Assembly (NCBI GenBank): GCA_031763025.1 | Contig: JASSKH010000021.1 | Location: forward strand, 8,613,358 to 8,677,357 | Length of the DNA: 64,000 nt | Source: Macrocystis pyrifera | Lineage: Eukaryota; Sar; Phaeophyceae; Laminariales; Laminariaceae | Reading direction: 5' to 3' | Part shown: positions 57,214 through 64,000 of the stretch, one piece after another | How the letters are laid out: each line of letters begins with the position of its first letter | Numbering within the stretch: the stretch's first letter is position 1 | Notes under the pieces: generated by a model | Database searches by the model: none | Told to the model about the DNA's origin: nothing | The model's input: only the letters and a program-made list of their open reading frames with translations | Translations under genes and position numbers: made by a program

Positions 57214-57480
57214 CAACAACACCACCAACAGCGACACCGGCAACATCACCAATCAACAAAAGCAGCATCAGCATCAGCGGCAGCGGCAGCAGCAGCAGCA
57301 TTAACAAACGCACAAGCATCAGGAATCCAACAACAACAGCAACAACAGCAACACCAATACCACAAACAACAGCAACAAACAACAGCAGCAACAACAAAAA
57401 CATTAGAACGTGTGAAATTAAAAAAAAGAAAAACTTCAGCAGTGACCACAACCAAAAACCGCCACCAGCAGCATACTAAG
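57214..57480. other. SLD5 upstream region, CAA/CAG-rich
   Basis: About 200 bp of caacaacagcag triplets (57240-57410), then 'acgtgtgaaattaaaaaaaag'. The promoter is presumably here. I see no clear TATA box, which is common for replication genes. Confidence 0.4.
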
Positions 57481-57483
57481 TAC

Positions 57484-57560
57484 TACTCTGTCCCTGAATA
57501 TAACGACCATTTATATTGATTTTTTATACGAAAAAGTCTCTATATTTCGGGACAGAGTGG
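57484..57560. mobile_element. short MITE, CTCTGTCCC ends
   Basis: 'tactctgtccctgaatataa' and 'ctatatttcgggacagagtg', the best-paired copy of the family in the window. Confidence 0.65.
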
Positions 57561-57589
57561 ATATTTACATCAAAGCGTGGCACCTTTTA

Positions 57590-58335
57590 TTATGTCCCGC
57601 TTCCGAGGCCAACTCACCCTCCATGTCTCAAACGCCTGTAGATGGAGGGAGACAATCCGCCTACATGCGACTACATGGGGTTTCCTTGCTTGCAGGAAGG
57701 CTTTGTTGGTTTATCACAGTATCATATAATCTTTGGTCTCCACTCAGCCTCTCCGCCCTTTCCTGTTCCCGTCCTGCTTCCGAAGCCAACTCATGCTCCA
57801 TGTGTCAAACGTGGGTACATTGAGGGATACGTGTCTGTGCCTTCCTTCGATGACCTTGGATTCTCCTTGAATGTAGGAAGGTTGCTTGATTTACCACATT
57901 ATCCTGTTTGGTGTCCACTCAACCTCCCCCCACCTTGCCCTACCCCCCTGCTGCTCCCAAAGCCAAGCCATGCTCTCATGTCTCCAACGCCTACAAATAG
58001 AGGGACTTATTCCTGCTCGTATCGCAGTTCTTCGGTATTCTCGTGCTGCAGGAAGGCTTGCTTGCTGTGTCACAGTATAATGTTGGGATCTCCAGTCAAC
58101 CTCCCCACCTCGTCCCGTTTTTTGTCCCCAGAGTCATCCTCCATACCTCAAAAGCCGATAAAAGCAGGGACAGCATGTCTGCCTGCATCCGGCGATTGGG
58201 GTTTCACTATTTGTAGGAAGGCTTGATTGGTTTATCATAGCAATGTCACATTTGGTCTCCAGTCGACCTCCCCACCTTGTCCTGTTCCTGCCCTGTTTCT
58301 GAACCCAAGTCGTCCTCCATGTCTCGAATGCCCGC
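57590..58335. repeat. ~175-bp satellite, about 4.3 units
   Basis: The landmark 'cttccgaagccaactc' or its variant occurs at about 57600, 57779, 57956, 58127 and 58299 (intervals 169-179). Each unit also carries 'gcaggaaggct' and 'tggtttatcacagta'. Units are 70-85% alike by eye. The long open frames over it follow the repeat and are not genes. Confidence 0.8.
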
Positions 58336-58689
58336 TGTCGAACGAGCTACTCTTGTTAGCCCAGTCCCTTCCCCTCCTGTCCGGTCCTTCCCGTCTCCCC
58401 GGTCCTCTATGGCAACAAGATCGTGGAAACCCCAATTGCGTCGTCAAGTCCCTTCTCCCGCCGCTCTCTGCAAAAATGTGACACAAGCCTCGTTTCTTGT
58501 TGGACTGTTGTCAACAAGGAGAAGAGAAAATAAAATAACAGGTGAAGTATATGTACAAAAGTATGTACATAAGAAACGTACATTTTGATTGGAAAAAAAC
58601 GAAAACATCATTTTTATTTTCTTCAAAATATTCTTAAAAAAAAGTCCTTTGTACTGAAAAATAAAAAACTTCTTCACATCGGGTAGATC

Positions 58690-58985
58690 AGATATTAATA
58701 GATCTTTTTCACCCAGCGATCTAGATCTTTCCAGAGGGCACACACACTAGATATAGTCATGATCTGTATCATCTGTATGATATATTGGTTCGCGCTCCCG
58801 GATGGGAGCTGTAAAAACCTCAGCGATCTACGGTATGTTTCCCCGGGGTTAGATCTATGATACAAACGCAGATCCTGCCCGAGCCTCTCATGACGGCGGG
58901 TTAGGTTCTGGATGGTCTACAGTTAGATAAATAGATAGATAGATAGATAGATAAATCATGATCTGTCTCATCTGTCCGAGGTAGT
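58690..58985 (+). repeat. GATCTATC-family dispersed repeat
   Basis: 'cgatctagatctttccagag', 'atcctgcccgagcctctcat' and a gatagatagatag run. Confidence 0.6.
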
Positions 58986-59059
58986 GAAAACAATTGAAAT
59001 ATGTTGGCGGCGCCAAAAATTAGAGGCCCCTTTGGAGTTGCCTGAAACGTCCGCCGTCA

Positions 59060-59475
59060 CGGTGTCCCGCAAAAACCTTGACGGCCTTGCCGGGAAGGGT
59101 CTTTTGCCGTGCGGGCCTTGCCGCGAGCCTTGCCGCGAGCCTTGCCGTGGTCATGGCCGCGTGGCTTGCCGTGCGCATCACCGTGGGCATCGGCGTGGGT
59201 ATCGCCGTGATATGCCATGGACAATACCGTGGAGTGCCGTCGGACTTGGCATTTACCGTGGAGCTTGCCGTGACGTGCCGTGAGGGTTTGCCGAGGCCCT
59301 TGCCGCAGGGCTTTTCGCCGTGGCAGTCGTTCTGCGGCATGCCATAAGGGCTGATGTCTTAAGGGCAGATGTCTTAAGGGCTGCCACGGCATGCCGAAGC
59401 GGCGGCATGTCGTGGCATGCCGTGGGCTCGGCTGCCGTGGTTGCCGCGGCATGCCGTGGAAAAGCCGCGGCACGC
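59060..59475. repeat. GCCGTGG/GGCATGCC-rich short repeat
   Basis: A GC-rich block of ccttgccgcgag, catcgccgtgg and cggcatgccgtgg units, many containing the palindrome ggcatgcc. It gives long frames on both strands. No protein is recognisable. Confidence 0.7.
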
Positions 59476-59706
59476 CACACCTAATTGCAGGACGACCCGG
59501 GCAGAAAAAAAAAACCATCTTGGAACGGGTCGTGGGTGACCAATTTCAATCTTGCACGCCGGACCAGACTACCGTATTCTACGTATAGTCAAGATAACAC
59601 CCCCCCCCTGGAATGAAAATATGGCGGGCACACACCACGAAAATAGCGAAAATAGTGGCTTCGGGAATATCTCGTGCAGACGCCATTATAATAATAGGCG
59701 TTTTCA

Positions 59707-59818
59707 CTATTACGGGGGGCCAGAGTAAACAGGACCTACGGTGCACACAAAAACCTATATATTTCCCTATTTTTAGCGACAATATTAGGTCATTATTTAT
59801 TATGGTCCCCCTTAATAC
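59707..59818. mobile_element. palindromic MITE (PalM)
   Basis: 'tattacggggggccagagta' to 'ttattatggtcccccttaat'. Confidence 0.82.
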
Positions 59819-60259
59819 TGTCGGCGTTGTCGAGCAAAAGGGCTCCGCTGTTCTCAACCTACCTACGACGGGATGTGTTGCTACCTTGCGCGTTATGTCT
59901 ACGTACGTACGGTAACGTACACTCCTCTCACCCTATCATACGTAGCCCCGTCGTTATTTTTTTCCCCGCGGGAAACGCCTTGTGGCAAACCCCTCCGCCC
60001 GCCGGAAAGGAAGGGGATTTTACAGCAGATAATACCACTGATACGAATAGCTACGTAAACGGCCGTGTACAGCAGTACATTTCCGGACGGAAGCGGCCTC
60101 TGCTCTCGGGAAGAGGAACATGCTATTAATATTGAAAATACCTACTGCTGGTATCGTACGGGTACGATGATACAGCAGCAGTGCAACGCATTCGTCTTCA
60201 GCATGCTTGCTATATACTACCGCTGCACCTACGGATCTACAGCAGTGTTGACAATAGTA

Positions 60260-60478
60260 TTTCGGGGGACCATAGTAAATAGAACCTGCGGTAGATACAA
60301 AAACCTATATATTTGACTATTTTTACTATTACGGGGGTCCATAGTTAACAGGACCTATGGCGTACATAAAAACCTATATATTTAGGTATTTTTACTAACA
60401 ATATTTGGTCCTGTTAACTACGGACCCCCGTAATAACAACATTCGGTCCTGTTTACTATGGACCCCCCCGTAATAGTA
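60260..60478. mobile_element. nested pair of palindromic MITEs, second case
   Basis: The outer PalM (60260-60329 plus 60437-60478) is split at ttttacTAacaac, exactly as at 29.8 kb, by an inner 'tccatagttaac' type PalM (60330-60436) flanked by TA on both sides. The inner copy here is in forward orientation. Confidence 0.88.
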
Positions 60479-61629
60479 GTGTACCAGATGCCCCTACGTA
60501 CACCTGGGATATACCCTGTGGGACGCTACTTGGTATATACCAGGTACTCGAGCAAGCATCAAGCGTACGTGTGTACGGATTGAGCAGGAGCTAGCTGTGT
60601 TCGAATTGGGAAAAGAAACACGAGTGATTACGACTGCTGTGAGCAGTGAGCACACGAAGATCTGCCACATGTCAAAGGTAGCAACACACACGCTCGTATC
60701 TGGTAAAGAGATACGAGTAGCATATGTAGGCATCTACCTGTCACCAAGCTGAACCGTTGCTACAATGCAACGCGCACAACCGGAGAAGACCATGCAATAG
60801 GCACACTCACAGGATTAGTTTTCAGGCACCACTCGATCCTTTCCAGATCGCGATGGGCTGTTTTCTGTGCATGCAGCTGTACTGTAGGTACTGCTGCTCC
60901 AGCTCGCGATGGGCTGCTTCCTGTACTACCGCGTATGTACAGCTGTACCGCATGCTATACGACGAGTACTCGTTTCGGGTACGTAGGTACGTAGCGTTTT
61001 GAATTTCGAATTCCCGCCATGAAATTGTACAAGGACACGATGGTCGGATGCAACTCTGCCGACCAAAGCATCGCCAGGGCAGCGAGACTGCTCTAGAGAC
61101 TATAACACCTACTTCATGATGGGATCTTCGCTTACCAGCAGAAGAGTGTCGTCGGCCCCTCAAGCGTGAAGAAACTGTGGTGGGCCGGACACGGTGGGTG
61201 CCGCACTTTCGAAGCTGTATCACGCCCTGGGTAAAAAGCCTCCATATCATATAGCAACACAATCTCCGATACCTTTGATACGTGCACCAGAGTGTGTATC
61301 TTCATGATGTCTTGATCTTGGTGTGCTAAACATGTATGATATCGCATGATGGTATAATAGTCCTGCTTGAAGCCATGGTACCTTACAAAGGTATATCCTG
61401 ATTATGATATCCTTGAGCACGACGGGCGAGACTCGAGACTCAAGACTCGAGTGTGCTAGCGCGTGTTTTCGTTGTCTCGTCGTACGTATCATACCATCAT
61501 ACATCGATGCTCGTGTCCCTGTTGCCTACTGCTCCCAGTGCTTGCTCCCTGCCTACACTGAGTACTGAGTCCTGGCTCTCTGCCTATTGCTGGCGGGTGC
61601 TGGCACCATGTACATACGATATGCGCGCC

Positions 61630-61724
61630 GCGCGATATAAAAAGGGCGGGTGTAAAGCGCCTCGCCTCGCCCTGGAGCTGATGATGTCGCGGAGCTTCAA
61701 ACGGGGCAGTAACAGACATTCCAG
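61630..61724 (+). promoter_or_regulatory. TATA-like box with short downstream frame
   Basis: 'gatataaaaagggcggg' (about 61635) resembles a TATA box followed by a GC box. About 45 bp later an ATG opens MMSRSFKRGSNRHSR and meets a ccag|gtacta donor-like site. No downstream exon can be assigned, so this may be chance. Confidence 0.2.
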
Positions 61725-61794
61725 GTACTAGGTATACCAGATATACGAGCGGCCCCACGGATATTTCGTAATTATTCCATGCAGACGGGCAAGC

Positions 61795-62095
61795 ATAGAC
61801 TGTGGGGAATGGTGAGCCCTCTGCGCGATAGAAGTGAAGGCCTTACACCCGTTATACCTACTTCTGCTGTAGCACGACACCTGTCTACCTACTACTGCAA
61901 CACGACACTACACCTGCCTACCTACTCTACTACAACACAGCAGTAAATACTACCTGGTACTGCAAAACTCAGCAGTAAACCTGTGACAACAGCTTATCCA
62001 GAAGGCCACTATTAATATTAGTAGCTGTTAGGGTGCAGAATCTCAAAAATGTGTACGCGAGTTTAGCTGGAAAGTAAAAATGAGGAAAAAAAAAG
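61795..62095 (+). mobile_element. second copy of the A-tailed SINE-like body
   Basis: Shares with 22890-23055 'cctatgcgcgataaaa/ccctctgcgcgatagaag', 'acgacacctgtgac', 'gcttatccagaagg' and 'ctggaaagtaaaaatga', and ends in an A-run. It is enlarged by a 'ctacctactact' short repeat with TACCTGGTA at 61951. Confidence 0.5.
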
Positions 62096-62274
62096 GAGGT
62101 GCGTACGTACGAGTATAATGCGATGGATGATTGCTATGACATTGAGCACGTGGGACACGCACCCAACCCCTAGGCAGGTATATCGTGTAACTGATACAGC
62201 ATCCATCCCGCAGCACGGAGCACGAGACCCGAACCGCCGCCATATCAGCCCCCATCATCCATGCGCAAGTCCGC

Positions 62275-62530
62275 CTCACAAGCACTTCTTAGTAGGATGC
62301 AGCTCACCCTCATTGCGACTCGCCGAACACCCAACGGCGCTTCGCGCTAGGTGCAAGCAATATGTCTATCTGGTCTCGGTGAAAACCCGACGTGCTCTGT
62401 CTCGGCATTGTAGAGGATGCGAGGGTCCATGGTCATACGACTACGGCCATGCATGATATTGAGTACCCCCCCCCCCCCCCCCCCGCCACCAGCCACCCCC
62501 CGCGCCCCCCCCCCCCCCCCCCCCCACCCC
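62275..62530 (+). mobile_element. SINE-like S-C, full length, poly-C tail
   Basis: 'gtccgcctcacaagcacttc' ... 'cggcgcttcgcgctaggtgc' ... 'ggtgaaaacccgacgtgctc' ... 'atgcatgatattgagta', then C-runs at about 62466-62484 and 62508-62526. The longest forward-oriented copy. Confidence 0.87.
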
Positions 62531-62904
62531 CCCGCGGTCGAGAAAAAACGGAAAAATGTAGGTGATACTGCCTCCGCGAACTTGCGGCGGGTGCGTGCTG
62601 TTCTGGAAGGCCTGCAGAATAAAGGCCCAGGAGAAGAAATACGGAAACGGAGTCCGGCGTATTGCGTCTTGAAAGGCCTCTGCGTACGATGTATACGTAC
62701 AGCAGCATGGGCGCACCAACAAGAAACGCCTAATTTGAGCTAATCTGATAGTCTTACTGCGAGACCATCCTCTGTTTAACCTTGAGCATACCGAAGTAAA
62801 CTTATTATGTACTAGTAAACCTGGTAGAATTTAGTGTCGCTCGCCACTGAGGGAATATTCTTATTCCTATTTTCTTAGCGTCTCCCGAAACGTGAGCCTT
62901 TACC

Positions 62905-62990
62905 ACTCTGGTCGGAAACATAAGGACCACTTAGACATCAGTAAGAATACCAACCGTAACGGTCCTTATGATAGCGCCCGGAGGATTATG
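62905..62990. mobile_element. short MITE, CCACTCTGG ends
   Basis: 'accactctggtcggaaacat' to 'aacggtccttatgatagcgc'. The right end is incomplete. Confidence 0.4.
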
Positions 62991-63129
62991 TTCTTGTCAG
63001 GACGTTTCTTTTTCGTGGCATGTTCTTATCAGGGAAACAGGGGTCCAGAGGGCGAGGCAAAAAAACCTAGCCCTTTTCTGTCAGACCTCTCCTTTCCCTC
63101 GGATTGGACAAAACAACTCACTCACTCAC

Positions 63130-63385
63130 ACCAGATAGATCATCTAACAGATCATTCCCACTCCGTGAGAGATCTACGGCAGATCAGTTCACGGCAGATA
63201 TATAGATTCATCATCTTGTACGTATGACCTAGCTCATGTTTCCGGGTTTTGGGAGTCGTATAATCTGCATCATCTTGGAACGGTTTACTGGATTGGATCT
63301 GTACTGTACAGATCCCGTGCACAACCCCTCACACGGACGGTGAGAGGCACTAGATGATCTAGATCGTGATGTGTCTGATGTATGA
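63130..63385 (+). repeat. GATCTATC-family dispersed repeat
   Basis: 'agatagatcatctaacagat', 'ctagctcatgtttccgggtt' and 'ctgtactgtacagatcc', ending 'gaggcactagatgatctaga'. Confidence 0.6.
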
Positions 63386-64000
63386 GTGTTATGTTTAAGA
63401 GGGGTATGTACCTAAGAGACTGACTACCGCCAGCAGGTGTTATGCCAACATCAAGGCCCGCAGAATCGAGCGCGTCGCACCTATGTGCCGCTGCACGCAG
63501 CTCTCGACAAAACCGACGCAGCACGCCAGTTGACACGTAGTGGCGAACTCGCGACAGCTTGTTTAATTGGCGCTTTCGAACCAGAGCACACACAAAACGC
63601 AAGTGAGTGACAAAACGCGGGACCTTCAGTAACTGCGCCCGCGCTGCTGGGGCCAGACTACTTGGAGTTAGTGTGGGGTCATTTTTACGGTTTGTTTTAA
63701 AAGAGGGCTATTAATCACAGGAAACACTAGAATGCGAGGGGATACTTACGTGTGTCCCAAAACAATCTGATATCGACGGCGTCATCGACAAGACTGGTGT
63801 TTTGCCGTGAATTTAAATAGCCCTCGGGTTCTTGTGCCTGTTTTTTTTTTTTCGCTTTCGTTCGTTGCAATATTAAGTAAGGTGTTTTCGTCTCGAGGAG
63901 CGACGCCGTCGTACCGGAATGAAGGAGGGAGGGAGGGAGGGAAGGAGAAGAGCGAGGGAGGGCTCTGCCCCTCTGACGGCGACCATGAAAGCAGAAAACC
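63386..64000. other. window end, nothing firmly identified
   Basis: Open frames exist on both strands at 63410-63600. The plus frame contains TYVPLHAALDKTDAARQL, which faintly recalls an ankyrin helix pair, but it is too short and alone. A gggaggga run lies at 63925-63962. Confidence 0.3.

Noticed and set aside
57642-58226. 195-codon frame
   Set aside because: It follows the 175-bp satellite. The length reflects the repeat period, not selection.
59020-59518. long Arg/His/Ala-rich frames on both strands
   Set aside because: They come from a GC-rich short-period repeat open in several frames.
62560-62665. frame with ASANLRRVRAVLEGLQNKGP
   Set aside because: It looks helix-like, but it is short, has no convincing acceptor or partner exon and follows a SINE C-tail.
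63410-63600. possible ankyrin-like segment or basic minus-strand exon
   Set aside because: Both strands are open and give plausible peptides. Neither has splice sites or repeat partners in view.
1-64000. LTR retrotransposon, Polinton or virus-like copies
   Set aside because: I saw no protease, integrase, capsid or RNase H motifs and no long terminal repeats.
1-64000. CRISPR array or bacterial operon
   Set aside because: Tandem repeats here lack unique spacers of constant length, and the genes are spliced and eukaryotic.

Overview
This is a window from a large, intron-rich, repeat-laden eukaryotic genome. Exons are short, donors are mostly GTGAG/GTAAG, acceptors are CAG, and introns run to 10 kb. 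The three host genes have clear homologues across eukaryotes, so the species cannot be named from them. A large-genome alga such as a brown alga (stramenopile) would fit, but that is inference. One 100-N assembly gap lies at 40319-40418.

Layout. (1) About 1.3-12 kb, plus strand: part of a pyruvate dehydrogenase E2 (dihydrolipoyl acetyltransferase-type) gene. One lipoyl domain is split between exons at 1855-1961 and 9068-9419 by a 7.1-kb intron that holds an almost full-length LINE. A likely third exon lies at 11729-11795 and a doubtful fourth at 14169-14238. (2) 17-19.2 kb: a second LINE copy, minus strand, carrying only the 5' half and holding a 0.33-kb insert. (3) 21.2-40.3 kb, plus strand: a ten-exon serine hydrolase of the monoacylglycerol lipase type. 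Its Ser-Asp-His triad is spread over exons 5, 8 and 10, and it ends in a long low-complexity tail that runs into the assembly gap. Intron 3 holds at least six decayed part-copies of exon 3 in both orientations. (4) 46.7-57.2 kb, minus strand: a complete six-exon gene for GINS subunit SLD5, 227 residues, with a third LINE copy in intron 3 and a decayed copy of its last exon at about 45.8-45.9 kb. (5) 57.2-64 kb: repeats, including a 175-bp satellite, with no gene I can support.

The rest is dominated by a few repeat families. The LINE and a 200-250-bp SINE-like family both end in GAGTAC followed by a long run of C rather than A. This explains most of the poly-C/poly-G tracts, some of which sit directly upstream of splice acceptors. 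A roughly 110-bp palindromic MITE with TTACGGGGG ends and TA target duplications is present in about 20 copies, twice nested at the same internal site. A second hairpin family of about 90 bp and a GATCTATC-rich family recur.

The most unusual signal is a 9-bp motif, TACCAGGTA or its complement TACCTGGTA, found more than 20 times. In three repeat copies it sits exactly where sister copies have a plain TA, so it looks like the excision scar of an unseen TA-targeting transposon.
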